From contig NZ_FNQE01000008.1 of assembly GCF_900107485.1 (NCBI RefSeq), positions 1-64,000 of the forward strand: a stretch of 64,000 nucleotides of DNA, written 5' to 3'. How positions within the stretch are numbered: position 1 is the first letter of the stretch; each line of letters starts with the position of its first letter. Shown here one piece after another: positions 33,191 to 42,697 of this stretch. Source of the stretch: Proteiniborus ethanoligenes (GTDB taxonomy: Bacteria; Bacillota; Clostridia; Tissierellales; Proteiniboraceae). The translations under genes were made by a program, and so were the position numbers. The notes under the pieces are model-generated. The model was given only the letters and a program-made list of their open reading frames with translations, was not told the DNA's origin and searched no databases.

Positions 33191-34933
33191 ATGAATATGA
33201 ACTATTTAAATAAATATATTAATAGATACAGAGGACAATTTCTAATTGCACTGACTTTTCTAATTCTTGAAACTGTTGGAGATTTAATTCAGCCTACTAT
33301 CATGTCAAAGATAATTGACAATGGTGTAAAAAGAGGAGATATGGACTATGTACTTAAACTAGGAGGTATTATGCTTTTAATGACTGGTTTAGGTGCTGTA
33401 TGTGCAGTTATTAGAAACATAGTATCTTCCAGAGTATCTCAAAGCTTTGGTGCAGACCTAAGAGAGGATTTGTATATAAAAATTCAGGGATTTTCCTTTG
33501 ACAATATAGATGAATTTCAGGATGCCTCATTGATTACTAGATTGACAAACGATATAAATCAAATACAGCATTTTGCTCATGGAATGATGAGAGTGTTTGT
33601 AAAAGCTCCTGTATTAGGCTTAGGAGCCATAGTAATGGCATTTTTATTAAATCCTAAAATGGCACTTATACTTTTAGGAGTAGTTCCTGTAGTAGGCTTA
33701 ATTATAGGTATAAATCTAAAGATTTCCTATCCTATATTTACAAAAATTCAAAAGGCCTTAGATAAAGTAAATGGTGTAATGAGAGAATACCTGGCTGGTA
33801 TTAGGGTGGTTAAGGCATTTAATAGGTTTGATTATGAAAAAGACCGCTTTAGAAAAGTAAATCAGGATTTAAAAGAGGTTACCTTAAAAGGTATGAGAAT
33901 AGTTGCAGTATTTAATCCTTTAGTTGCATTAACAGTTAATATAGGTATAGTAATGGTCCTATGGTTTGGTGGCTTAAGAGTTAATGTAGGTGATATGGAG
34001 GTAGGTAAAATAATGGCCTTTATAAACTACATGACTCAAGTTTTATTTGCTCTCATGATAATGACTAGGGTATTAAATATGTTTATCAGAGCAAGGGCTT
34101 CAGCAGAGAGGGTAGGAGAAGTATTTAGAGCAAAGGATACTATAGACGTAAAAGATGAGCCTACTCCAATAAAAGGCTTAAAGGGAAAAGTAGAATTTGA
34201 TGATGTGTATTTTAAATATAGCTCCAGTGGGAAATATGTATTAGAGAATATTAGCTTTTCCGTAAATCCCGGTGAGGCTCTTGCAATAATAGGCTCTACT
34301 GGCTCGGGGAAATCTACTCTAATAAATCTAATACCTAGATTTTATGATGTGGCTAAGGGTAAAGTAATGATTGATAATATAGATATAAGGGAGTTTAGTC
34401 TTAGCCAGTTAAGAGAACAAATAGCTATAGTCCCTCAAAAGGTTTTATTGTTTACAGGAAGCATAAAAGACAATATAAAATGGGGAGACGACAATGCAAC
34501 AGATGAAGAAGTGGAAATGGTAGCTAAAATAGCTCAAGCCCATGATTTTATTACATCATTTAATGATGGCTATAATACATATATAGGACAAGGCGGAGTG
34601 AACCTATCGGGTGGTCAAAAACAAAGAATATCCATCGCCAGAGCACTTATAAAAAAGCCTAAGGTCCTTATTTTAGATGATAGTACCTCTGCAGTAGACT
34701 TAATAACTGAAAGAAATATTAAAAAAGGATTAAATGAGTATTTGAAAAATACTACAACCATACTAATTGCCCAAAGAATTACATCTGTAATGAATGCAGA
34801 CAAAATTATTGTAATAGACAAAGGAAAAATAGTAGGCTTAGGGGTACATGAAGAGCTTATGAAAAGCTGTGAAGTATATGGTGATATATACCGTTCCCAA
34901 ATAGGTAAGGGGGTGCATAGTCTTGATTCCTAA
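33191..34933 (+). CDS. ABC exporter half-transporter, degenerate-site subunit
   Basis: A 580-residue fused membrane-ATPase protein. Six helices lie at about 1-310 (ABC_membrane), then the nucleotide-binding domain at about 330-570. Walker A is GSTGSGKST, the signature LSGGQKQR, and Walker B reads LILDDSTSAVD, with Asp in place of the catalytic Glu. Such a change marks the non-hydrolysing half of heterodimeric exporters (BmrC, TM287 type). ATG behind GAGGAG. The partner gene overlaps its end by 11 bases. Divergent to the sigV operon. Confidence 0.92.
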   Translation: MNMNYLNKYINRYRGQFLIALTFLILETVGDLIQPTIMSKIIDNGVKRGDMDYVLKLGGIMLLMTGLGAVCAVIRNIVSSRVSQSFGADLREDLYIKIQGFSFDNIDEFQDASLITRLTNDINQIQHFAHGMMRVFVKAPVLGLGAIVMAFLLNPKMALILLGVVPVVGLIIGINLKISYPIFTKIQKALDKVNGVMREYLAGIRVVKAFNRFDYEKDRFRKVNQDLKEVTLKGMRIVAVFNPLVALTVNIGIVMVLWFGGLRVNVGDMEVGKIMAFINYMTQVLFALMIMTRVLNMFIRARASAERVGEVFRAKDTIDVKDEPTPIKGLKGKVEFDDVYFKYSSSGKYVLENISFSVNPGEALAIIGSTGSGKSTLINLIPRFYDVAKGKVMIDNIDIREFSLSQLREQIAIVPQKVLLFTGSIKDNIKWGDDNATDEEVEMVAKIAQAHDFITSFNDGYNTYIGQGGVNLSGGQKQRISIARALIKKPKVLILDDSTSAVDLITERNIKKGLNEYLKNTTTILIAQRITSVMNADKIIVIDKGKIVGLGVHEELMKSCEVYGDIYRSQIGKGVHSLDS

Positions 34934-36749
34934 ACATGGACAAAGAGGGCCTGTAGGCATTGCAGGGGGACGAGGTGTTATTATGCCTGCAAAAAAGGCA
35001 AAGGATATTAGATACACCTTAAAAAGATTATGGCATTTCTTTAGAAACGAAAAGAAACAGCTGCTTATAGCTTTTCTATTTATAATGGTATCAGGGCTTT
35101 TAGGATTATTAGTTCCTTATTTTATTGGTAAAGCAATAGATGCCATATTTCCAGGGAAATATCTTGTCGAATTTCAAAAGCTAAGGCACATTATGTTAAT
35201 ATTATTATCAATATACATAGTAGATAATATGCTTACATTTTTACAGGAATATTTAGTGGCAGGTATTGCTCAAAGAGTGGTTTTCACATTAAGAGAAAAC
35301 CTATTTCAAAAGCTTCAATCCTTACCTATTATGTTTTTTGATACCCATACTCATGGAGAGATTATGAGTAGGCTATCTAATGACATTGACAATGTAAGCA
35401 CTACCATATCTCAATCTATTATACAGTTTATGGCATCTTCGGTTAGTATACTAGGTTCATTGGCCATGATGATTTATTTAAGCCCATTAATGACTGCTGC
35501 AAGCATGATTACTGTACCTATGGTATATTTCCTTACTAGATTTATAGCAAAAAAAACTAAGCTTTTATTTAGAGAGCAGCAAAAAACCTTAGGTAGATTA
35601 AATGGACATATTGAAGAAACCATAGCAGGAATACATGTGGTAAAGGCCTTTAACAATGAAGAAAAGGTAATAGATGAGTTTAAAGCTCAAAATCAGATAT
35701 TGAGAGAAGTGGGAGTAAGGGCACAGATTTGGTCTGGATTTATCATGCCTCTCATGAATGTGATAAACAATTTTGGCTTTGGGATTATAGCCATATTTGG
35801 TGGAAGCTTAGCCCTTAGAGGTGTTATTTCTGTGGGGGTTATTGCTAGTTTTATCTCTTATTCAAAGCAATTTACAAGACCATTAAATGAGCTTGCAAAT
35901 ACATTTAACACTTTACAATCAGGTATAGCAGGTGCAGAAAGGGTATTTGAGATATTAGACCAATCAGAAGAAAGAAAGGATAGTGATAATGCTATTATCA
36001 TAAAGGATATTAAGGGTAAGGTAGAATTTGAAAATGTAAGCTTTGAATATAAGAAGGACGAACCAGTTTTAAAGAATATATCATTTAAGGTAAATCCGGG
36101 AACTAATATAGCATTAGTTGGACCTACTGGAGCAGGAAAAACCACTATAGTAAATTTATTGACGGGCTTTTATGAAATAGATAAGGGCGATATAAAAATA
36201 GATGGAATCAATATAAAGGACTATGAAAAAAATAGCTTAAGAAAAATATTCGGCATGGTACTACAAGATACTTATTTGTTTTCGGGAACTATAAGGGAAA
36301 ACATTAAATATGGGAACTTAGGGGCTTCAGATGAGGATATAAAAAATGCCGCTGCCTTAGCTAGGGCTGAGGACTTTATAAACAAGCTACCTCAAGGCTA
36401 TGATACCTATATAAATGAAGGTGGAACCAATTTAAGCCAAGGACAACGACAGTTAATAGCCATATCAAGAGCAATCCTAGCTAATCCATATATATTAATA
36501 TTAGATGAGGCAACATCTTCAGTAGATACTAGGACAGAGCTTAAAATCCAAGAGGCTATGGTTAAGTTAATGGAAAATAGAACGACATTTATAATTGCCC
36601 ATAGGTTGTCCACTATAAAAGATGCAGATATTATTATGGTCATAGATCATGGAGAAATAGTAGAAAAAGGTAGTCATGAAGAGCTGTTAGACAAAGGTGG
36701 CCATTATTACAACCTTTATCAAAGTCAGTTTGCTAATATAGATATATAA
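34923..36749 (+). CDS. ABC exporter half-transporter, canonical-site subunit
   Basis: A 608-residue fused membrane-ATPase protein with a 30-residue Gly/Lys-rich N-terminal extension (HGQRGPVGIAGGRG), membrane domain at about 45-340 and ATPase domain at about 360-600. Walker A is GPTGAGKTT, the signature LSQGQRQL and Walker B LILDEATSSVD with the catalytic Glu. It thus complements the degenerate partner: its own Walker B with the partner's LSGGQ should form the active site. The TTG start lies behind AAGGGGG within the end of the first gene. A heterodimeric multidrug or lipid exporter (BmrCD/LmrCD type). Confidence 0.92.
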   Translation: MIPKHGQRGPVGIAGGRGVIMPAKKAKDIRYTLKRLWHFFRNEKKQLLIAFLFIMVSGLLGLLVPYFIGKAIDAIFPGKYLVEFQKLRHIMLILLSIYIVDNMLTFLQEYLVAGIAQRVVFTLRENLFQKLQSLPIMFFDTHTHGEIMSRLSNDIDNVSTTISQSIIQFMASSVSILGSLAMMIYLSPLMTAASMITVPMVYFLTRFIAKKTKLLFREQQKTLGRLNGHIEETIAGIHVVKAFNNEEKVIDEFKAQNQILREVGVRAQIWSGFIMPLMNVINNFGFGIIAIFGGSLALRGVISVGVIASFISYSKQFTRPLNELANTFNTLQSGIAGAERVFEILDQSEERKDSDNAIIIKDIKGKVEFENVSFEYKKDEPVLKNISFKVNPGTNIALVGPTGAGKTTIVNLLTGFYEIDKGDIKIDGINIKDYEKNSLRKIFGMVLQDTYLFSGTIRENIKYGNLGASDEDIKNAAALARAEDFINKLPQGYDTYINEGGTNLSQGQRQLIAISRAILANPYILILDEATSSVDTRTELKIQEAMVKLMENRTTFIIAHRLSTIKDADIIMVIDHGEIVEKGSHEELLDKGGHYYNLYQSQFANIDI

Positions 36750-36811
36750 AACTAAGTTTCAATCAAAGTGAAGGTTTTAAGATTACACAAAACTATAAAG
36801 GAGACAACAAT

Positions 36812-37882
36812 ATGAAGAAGAAATATTCTTTAACCATAGTTATCCTTATTGTGTCTATAATAATTTATATAGGAATAAGTAATGGCTTGTTAGGTGGAAA
36901 TAGGAGCAGCTTAATATCTGGTGAAAACAGCCATACAGAGTTGTCAAGTGATGTTGAAGCAGAAGGAGAGGCGGATTCAGACCTAAATAATAAAATAAAT
37001 GGAGTAGAATCACTAGATTTAGAAAAGCCATTAGAGCACACAGGGTCTATAGAAGAAGGAATTTTTTTATTTGAGGATAAGGAAAGTGGTTTTTTTGTTA
37101 AAGAAAGAAAAGGATATTACATATCTAAATATGGCAAAATCAAAGTTAGAGAATGGGAAAAATTTTCTCATGTAGAGCACAGGTATAAAGATGTAATAGA
37201 ATTTTTAACTGAAGTAGATTATTTAGTAGAATCTATTAGTCAATATCTAAATAAACCAAACTGGCTTGATGAATATAAAGAGAAGCAAGGAGAAGCTTTT
37301 GATGGTCTTATAAATTTTAAGTTTCTCTATGGAAATATTTCCTTTGTTGTTACGTATGATTATTTTATATTAGAAGTAAATATAAATGCAGATGATTTTA
37401 AGGAAGGTATTCCACCTTTGGCACATGAATTGGCCCATCTTATTGCACGAAATGGTAGCCATTTAGCTTTAACTGAAGGTTTAGCTCAAGTGATACAAGG
37501 GGAGTTCAGCAACATGGACCTATCAATTCATCTACACGAAATTATTATTCCTTATTCCAAGTTTTATCTAACAGAGGAAAACCAAATAGCAATCGATGCT
37601 ATTAGTAAACTGGAGGAATTGGAGCTAGACTTTTATGGAGATTCATTTGAACTTGTGGATTCATTCTATACATTAAGCTATTCCTTCGTAAAATATCTAA
37701 TCGATGAGTATGGAATAGATAAATTTATGGAGATATATTATGCAGAAGATCTCAATTCAAAATATGAGGAGATATATGGTAAAAATGCTGAGCAATTATG
37801 TGAGGAATGGACTGATTACGTAAACGAATATATTTTTGATTGGGAAGAATATTATAATAGGCAAGAGAAGAATCAGTCCTAG
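36812..37882 (+). CDS. Exported HExxH zinc-peptidase-like protein
   Basis: A 356-residue protein with a single N-terminal helix (residues 3-24) acting as signal anchor, then a Ser/Glu-rich linker (about 35-75) and an extracytoplasmic domain. Around residue 205 it reads LAHELAHLIARNGSH followed by LALTEGLAQV: HExxH with a downstream Glu, the gluzincin (peptidase MA-like) metal site. The C-terminus is helical. ATG behind AAAGGAGA. It lies 62 bases after the ABC exporter pair in the same direction and could share the transcript. Substrate unknown; anchoring and motif are clear. Confidence 0.75.
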   Translation: MKKKYSLTIVILIVSIIIYIGISNGLLGGNRSSLISGENSHTELSSDVEAEGEADSDLNNKINGVESLDLEKPLEHTGSIEEGIFLFEDKESGFFVKERKGYYISKYGKIKVREWEKFSHVEHRYKDVIEFLTEVDYLVESISQYLNKPNWLDEYKEKQGEAFDGLINFKFLYGNISFVVTYDYFILEVNINADDFKEGIPPLAHELAHLIARNGSHLALTEGLAQVIQGEFSNMDLSIHLHEIIIPYSKFYLTEENQIAIDAISKLEELELDFYGDSFELVDSFYTLSYSFVKYLIDEYGIDKFMEIYYAEDLNSKYEEIYGKNAEQLCEEWTDYVNEYIFDWEEYYNRQEKNQS

Positions 37883-37917
37883 GAAAAATAATATCCAATA
37901 AAAAAACCATATTGCAA

Positions 37918-37945
37918 ATGTTATGCTAATAACATATTCTATAAT
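37918..37945 (+). promoter_or_regulatory. Dyad operator and -10 box of the PhnDCE-type operon
   Basis: ATGTTAT-GCTA-ATAACAT (37918-37935) is a perfect 7-bp inverted repeat placed immediately before a TATAAT (37940-37945). The -35 box is poor, consistent with an activated or tightly regulated promoter. The regulator is not encoded nearby. Confidence 0.5.
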
Positions 37946-37971
37946 TGATATAATTACTAGGAGGTATGAAG

Positions 37972-38844
37972 ATGAAAAGAATAATTTTTGTAGCATTAAT
38001 TATAGCTTTAGTAATCTCAACATTTGGTTGTACAAAACAAGAGGAAAAGGTCATTAAGATGGGTTTTGTTCCTATGAGAGACGGAGACAAATTAATAGAA
38101 TCTGTAGAACCTTTAACTAATATGCTTTCTGAAGAGCTTGGAATAAAGGTAGAGGGATTTACAGCTACTAACTATGTTGGAGTTGTAGAGGGATTAGGCT
38201 CTGGTCAAGTTGATTTTGGATTTATACCGCCTTTTGCATATGTTTTAGCCAACAAAGAGAGCAATGCACAAGTTATACTTACAGCATTAAACAAAAGCGG
38301 TGAAGCTAAATACCGCTCACAGTTTTTAGTAAGAAAAGATGGAGAAATTAAAAGCTTTGAGGATATTAAAGGTAAGACAGTAGCTTTTGTAGATCCATCT
38401 TCAACATCAGGATATCTTTTCCCAGGAGCACATTTAATCAAGGAAGGAATAGATATTGAAAAGGATATAGATTATGTTTATAGTGGCGGGCATGACAAGT
38501 CATTACAGCTTCTTTTATATGGGGATGTGGACGTTGCAGTTACCTTTGTAGATGTTAGAGAAAGGTATGCAAATGAGTTTCCTGATGCAATGGAGAAAAC
38601 AGAGGTTCTAGATTATACAGATTATATTCCTAATATAAGCGTAACCGTAAGAGGAGATATGGATAAGGAGCTTCAAAATAAGATTAAGGCTGCATTATTA
38701 AAAATAGCAGGTACAGAGGAAGGCAGCTCACTTCTAAAGGAGCTGTTTAATATGTATGGCTTTGAAGAGGCTACAGATACAGATTATGATATTATAAGAA
38801 CTACTGCAGAAACCATGAATGTGGACTTAAAAGAAGGTCAATAG
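37972..38844 (+). CDS. phnD: PhnD-family ABC substrate-binding lipoprotein
   Basis: A 290-residue periplasmic-type binding protein. Signal peptide with lipobox TFGC at residue 19. VIKMGFVPMRDGDKLIESVEP opens the mature part, and FGFIPPFAYVLANKESNAQV, KGKTVAFVDPSSTSGYLFPG and YSGGHDKSLQLLLYGDVDVA are the PhnD family's ligand-binding motifs. The ATG at 37972 is well spaced from AGGAGGT; the ATG six bases upstream is not. Family members bind phosphonates, phosphite or other small anions; the downstream enzyme suggests a different cargo here. Confidence 0.85.
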   Translation: MKRIIFVALIIALVISTFGCTKQEEKVIKMGFVPMRDGDKLIESVEPLTNMLSEELGIKVEGFTATNYVGVVEGLGSGQVDFGFIPPFAYVLANKESNAQVILTALNKSGEAKYRSQFLVRKDGEIKSFEDIKGKTVAFVDPSSTSGYLFPGAHLIKEGIDIEKDIDYVYSGGHDKSLQLLLYGDVDVAVTFVDVRERYANEFPDAMEKTEVLDYTDYIPNISVTVRGDMDKELQNKIKAALLKIAGTEEGSSLLKELFNMYGFEEATDTDYDIIRTTAETMNVDLKEGQ

Positions 38845-38855
38845 GAGTTGATTGG

Positions 38856-39587
38856 ATGCTAAAGTTGGAGAACATTACTGTCCTGTATGATGGAAAGGTA
38901 TTAGCAGTAGACAATGTAAATCTAGAAGTAAAGCAAGGAGAATTTGTAGGCATAATAGGCTCAAGCGGCAGTGGGAAATCCAGTTTACTCAAAACAATAA
39001 ATTTATTAGTTAGACCATATAAGGGAAAAGTATTAGTTGACAATGTAGATGTTACAGGGTTGAGTAATTCTCAGTTAAGAAGTATTAGAAAAAGTATAGG
39101 CTTTGTTTTTCAAGACTATAATTTAATCGATAGATCTACTGTTATAGACAATGTTTTAGTAGGAAGGCTTGGCTACAAGTCTTCCTTTAAATCGATTTTT
39201 GGTATATTTAGTGATGAGGATTATGAACGAGCCAGTACCGCCTTAAGACAAGTAGGATTAAGTGAAAAAATGTTTGAAAGGGCAGATCAATTAAGTGGTG
39301 GCCAAAAGCAAAGAGTTGCTATAGCCAAGACTCTTTGCCAAAGACCTAAGATAATACTAGCAGATGAGCCAGTTTCTAGCTTAGATGTGTCTACTTCTCA
39401 AACTATAATGGATTATTTTAAAAAGGTAAATGAAAAAAAGAATATTACAATAATGATTAATCTTCATGATGTAAATTTAGCTAAGAAGTATTGTCGGAGG
39501 ATTATAGGGCTTAAAAATGGGAAGGTTGTCTATGATGGAAGTGCAGGTGACTTAAGGGATGAACTCCTTGAAGCAATATATCTTTAA
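38856..39587 (+). CDS. phnC: PhnC-type ABC transporter ATPase
   Basis: A 243-residue ATPase. Walker A is GSSGSGKSS, signature LSGGQKQR, Walker B IILADEPVSSLD and the H-loop INLHDVNLAKKYC. The internal DLV-like region TVIDNVLVGRLGYKSSFKS is typical of PhnC. ATG start at 38856. Its last 29 bases overlap the permease gene, so the two are translationally coupled. Confidence 0.9.
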   Translation: MLKLENITVLYDGKVLAVDNVNLEVKQGEFVGIIGSSGSGKSSLLKTINLLVRPYKGKVLVDNVDVTGLSNSQLRSIRKSIGFVFQDYNLIDRSTVIDNVLVGRLGYKSSFKSIFGIFSDEDYERASTALRQVGLSEKMFERADQLSGGQKQRVAIAKTLCQRPKIILADEPVSSLDVSTSQTIMDYFKKVNEKKNITIMINLHDVNLAKKYCRRIIGLKNGKVVYDGSAGDLRDELLEAIYL

Positions 39588-41136
39588 GAAGAAAGCATAT
39601 AAATATTTATGTATATTAGGAACTGCAGTAATCTTAATATTTCTTGGATACAAAGTTAATTTTAGCCTCATAAGATTATTTAAAGGGATCCCTAGTATGT
39701 TAAATCTTTTTGAAAGAATGTTAAGCCCAAATATGTCATATAGGAATGAAGTGTTCGGGAAGCTAATGGAAACTATACAAATTGCAATAATATCTTCTAT
39801 TACAGGTGTTTTTATTGCAGTACCCTTTTCATTACTTATTGCTAGCAATATTGCTCCAAACAAGCAATTTTCAGTATTGTTATCAGCTTTATTCTCATTT
39901 TTAAGAACTATTCCTAGCCTAATTTGGGCAGCACTTTTAGTGAGCGTGTTTAGCATAGGAAAATTTTCGGGAATTATAGCTCTTACTATTATTGCATTTT
40001 TAATGTCTTTAAAGCTATTTAGGGAATATATCCAGTCAATTAATGAAAACCAGCTAAATTCAACTATATCTGTAGGAGCAAGTTCTTTGCAGGTTTTAAG
40101 GTATTGCGTTTTACCACACATGTTTGAGCTGTCTATTTCAGTTTTTTTTATAGTTTTCGAAACTAATATTAGAAGTGCTACTATTTTAGGACTGGTAGGT
40201 GCTGGTGGTATAGGACAAATTATGTGGAGAGATTTAAATCATTTAAGATACGATAACTTATCAACCTTGATACTAATCTTATTCACAACAATTTTATTAA
40301 TAGATTTATCTAGTTTATTTATCAGAAGCTACCTAAAGAAATCATATATTAATTTTAAATCCATAAGCTCCTATAAAAAATATAAAGCCCTACAGAGTAT
40401 ATATATACCTCTAATAATAATTGGACTAATGTTTTTAGTTATTAAATCCTTAAATATATCCTATGACAGGTTTATCCTTGGATTAGGACAAGGTGGACAG
40501 ATATTAGGGAGAATGATAAAAATAGACCTTTCATATTTTCCTAAATTCATAGAGGGTATAAAAGAAAGCTTTTTCATAGCCATCTTTGCTACTATTGTTG
40601 GAGGCATTTTTGCATTAGCGCTTTCCTATTTAACTGCATATAATACAGCTCCAAACAAAGGAGTATCTTTGTTTTTAAAGGGCGCCATCAATGTTTTAAG
40701 AACATTCCCACCTATAATAACAGCAATAATTTTCTTTAGAGGAATAGGACCTGGACCCTTAGCTGGAGCCATGGCACTTAGCATATATACTACAGGTGTA
40801 CTTACAAAGATGTATAGTGAAGTACTAGAAAGCACACAAAAAAACATTCAAGATAGTGTAATAGTAACTGGTGCTACAAACCTTCAAAGCTATAGCAATG
40901 GACTATTACCACACACCTTTCCGACCTTTATAAGCCTTCTATTATATAGATTAGAATCTAATATTAGAAATTCTACTATTTTAGGTGTTATAGGAGCTGG
41001 AGGCATAGGAACCATATTATCTATGAACATTACATGGAGGAACTGGGAAAGAGTAGGCTTTTTGCTTTTAGGTATTTCTTTAATGATAATTATAATAGAC
41101 AAGATAAGCTATTATATAAGGAGACTGTTATCATAA
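39559..41136 (+). CDS. phnE: PhnE-type permease, two fused permease domains
   Basis: A 525-residue membrane protein made of two BPD_transp_1 halves in one chain. The first half (about 1-265) contains RTIPSLIWAALLVSVFSIGK and the EAA-loop end GLVGAGGIGQIMWRD. The second (about 285-525) contains RTFPPIITAIIFFRGIGPG and GVIGAGGIGTILSMN. PhnE is often two separate genes or a homodimer; here one polypeptide supplies the whole pore. ATG at 39559 lies inside the end of the ATPase gene. Confidence 0.9.
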   Translation: MNSLKQYIFKKKAYKYLCILGTAVILIFLGYKVNFSLIRLFKGIPSMLNLFERMLSPNMSYRNEVFGKLMETIQIAIISSITGVFIAVPFSLLIASNIAPNKQFSVLLSALFSFLRTIPSLIWAALLVSVFSIGKFSGIIALTIIAFLMSLKLFREYIQSINENQLNSTISVGASSLQVLRYCVLPHMFELSISVFFIVFETNIRSATILGLVGAGGIGQIMWRDLNHLRYDNLSTLILILFTTILLIDLSSLFIRSYLKKSYINFKSISSYKKYKALQSIYIPLIIIGLMFLVIKSLNISYDRFILGLGQGGQILGRMIKIDLSYFPKFIEGIKESFFIAIFATIVGGIFALALSYLTAYNTAPNKGVSLFLKGAINVLRTFPPIITAIIFFRGIGPGPLAGAMALSIYTTGVLTKMYSEVLESTQKNIQDSVIVTGATNLQSYSNGLLPHTFPTFISLLLYRLESNIRNSTILGVIGAGGIGTILSMNITWRNWERVGFLLLGISLMIIIIDKISYYIRRLLS

Positions 41137-41175
41137 GCTAATATAATACAAATAATATATAAAGTGAGGGATAAT

Positions 41176-42162
41176 ATGAGTTTACCTAGTGCTTTGAAGT
41201 TTGCGAATTTGCCTACAAAGATTGAAAAGCTAGACAGGTTGTCTAAAGAGCTAGGAGATGTAGAGATCTATATTAAAAGAGATGATCAGACAGGAACAGA
41301 AATATCGGGAAATAAAATAAGGAAGCTAGAGTTTGCAGTAAAAGAAGCTTTAGAGCAAAAATGCGACTACTTAATTACTTGTGGCGGAATCCAATCAAAT
41401 CATGCAAGAGCTACGGCTGCAATAGCTGCTAGATTAGGGTTAAAATCATACTTAGTACTTAGAGGGACTAGGGAAGATGATATAGAGGGAAATTACTTTC
41501 TAGATAAGATTTTAGGGGCAGATATTAAATTCATTGCACCGGAGGATTACAGGGAAAGAAGAACAGATATAATGCTAGAATTAGCAGATGAGCTGAATAG
41601 AAAAGGGCACAAGGCATATGTAATACCAGAGGGAGCATCTAATGGTATAGGCACATTTGGATACTATAGAGCAATGGAAGAAATATTGAAGCAGGAAGTT
41701 GATCTAGGTTTTAAATTTGATGCTATAGTTACGGCTGTAGGATCTGGAGGCACTTATGCAGGCTTGTTTTATGCAAATTTAGCATACAAAAACAGTGCAA
41801 AAATAATAGGATTTAATGTTTGTGATGATAGCAGCTATTTTAAAGAGAGAATAAAGAATATTCTAGAAGATAGCTTTAAATATACAGGAGAAAGAATAGA
41901 GTTTTCTAAGGATGATATTAATATTATGGATGGATATGTAGGCAAAGGATATGCTATAAGCAGTCCTGAGGAAATTAGATTCATACATAGATTTGCAAAG
42001 CTAGAGGGAATAATATTAGATCCTGTATATACTGGAAAAGCAATGCTTGGGTTAGTAGGGGAAATAGAAAAAGGAAAACTAAAGCATTATAGAAAAATAT
42101 TATTTATTCATACAGGTGGGATTTTTGGAGTTTTTTCTAAAAAAGATATGTTTTTCTTATAA
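41176..42162 (+). CDS. D-cysteine desulfhydrase/ACC deaminase family PLP enzyme
   Basis: A 328-residue PLP enzyme of fold type II. It begins SLPSALKFANLPTKIEKLD, the usual DcyD start. DDQTGTEISGNKIRKLEFAV contains the PLP Lys (SGNKxRK), and ITCGGIQSNHARATA, TAVGSGGTYAGLF and DPVYTGKAM complete the signature. Family members degrade D-cysteine (to pyruvate, H2S and ammonia) or 1-aminocyclopropane-1-carboxylate. ATG 41176 lies a few bases after GAGGG. It follows the PhnE gene by 39 bases in the same direction, so the importer probably feeds this enzyme with a small amino acid. Confidence 0.85.
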   Translation: MSLPSALKFANLPTKIEKLDRLSKELGDVEIYIKRDDQTGTEISGNKIRKLEFAVKEALEQKCDYLITCGGIQSNHARATAAIAARLGLKSYLVLRGTREDDIEGNYFLDKILGADIKFIAPEDYRERRTDIMLELADELNRKGHKAYVIPEGASNGIGTFGYYRAMEEILKQEVDLGFKFDAIVTAVGSGGTYAGLFYANLAYKNSAKIIGFNVCDDSSYFKERIKNILEDSFKYTGERIEFSKDDINIMDGYVGKGYAISSPEEIRFIHRFAKLEGIILDPVYTGKAMLGLVGEIEKGKLKHYRKILFIHTGGIFGVFSKKDMFFL

Positions 42163-42177
42163 AAATCAAAAAAACAC

Positions 42178-42363
42178 TTGTAATATTTTTTATATGGTAT
42201 ATACTAATAGAGAACCTTAATTCGGAAGTAAATTAATTATATATGAATATTTTTCGAAGTATCTAAGAACAAAGCTAAGTTAGAGTACAGATTTTCGGAA
42301 TTTTTATTTATTATTTAATATTACAGAGAATTAAAGGAATAAAAATTTCGGAGGTAATAAAGC
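42178..42363 (+). promoter_or_regulatory. Cold-shock gene promoter and leader with repeated TTCGG motif
   Basis: TTGTAA (42178-42183) and TATACT (42200-42205), 16 apart, start a leader of about 150 bases. Four copies of a TTCGGAAG-like motif lie in it (around 42221, 42253, 42294 and 42347); the last one runs into the GGAGG ribosome binding site. Such leaders fold differently in the cold and release translation of csp mRNA. Confidence 0.6.
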
Positions 42364-42561
42364 ATGACTGGTACAGTAAAATGGTTTAATTCAGAAAAAG
42401 GATTTGGATTTATCACTACAGAAGAAGGAAATGACGTTTTCGCTCATTTTTCACAAATCAACAAAGAAGGATTCAAAACTTTAGAAGAAGGTCAAAAAGT
42501 AAGCTTTAATGTTGTTGAAGGTGCAAAAGGCCCACAAGCTGAAAACATTACAATATTATAA
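42364..42561 (+). CDS. Cold shock protein (CspA family)
   Basis: A 65-residue nucleic-acid chaperone with the whole CSD fold: [16 protein letters not shown] (RNP1), DVFAHFSQI (RNP2) and the closing strand [15 protein letters not shown]. It melts mRNA structure in the cold and supports transcription and translation. Its long leader carries the repeated TTCGG motif. Monocistronic, with a good terminator downstream. Confidence 0.97.
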   Translation: MTGTVKWFNSEKGFGFITTEEGNDVFAHFSQINKEGFKTLEEGQKVSFNVVEGAKGPQAENITIL

Positions 42562-42577
42562 TTGACTAAGAAAAGAG

Positions 42578-42606
42578 AACCTGAAGAGTAAAATCTTCAG
42601 GTTTTT
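42578..42606 (+). terminator. Rho-independent terminator
   Basis: Stem 42578-42587 with 42594-42603 followed by a T-run, right after the csp gene. Confidence 0.9.
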
Positions 42607-42697
42607 AATTTTGGCCCTAAGATAAAAGGAAATTGGACAGCCACAAATTCATTCCTAATTTATAAGATATATTAAAAAGGGAAAAGGTGGAATGATA

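Noticed and set aside
39552-40121. Reverse-strand frame of 189 residues inside phnE
   Set aside because: It is the antisense shadow of a membrane-protein gene whose permease motifs are clear; no ribosome binding site.
37972-41136. Phosphonate uptake as the function
   Set aside because: The family fits, but no phosphonate-degrading gene is linked and the downstream enzyme points elsewhere; I kept phn symbols only for family membership.
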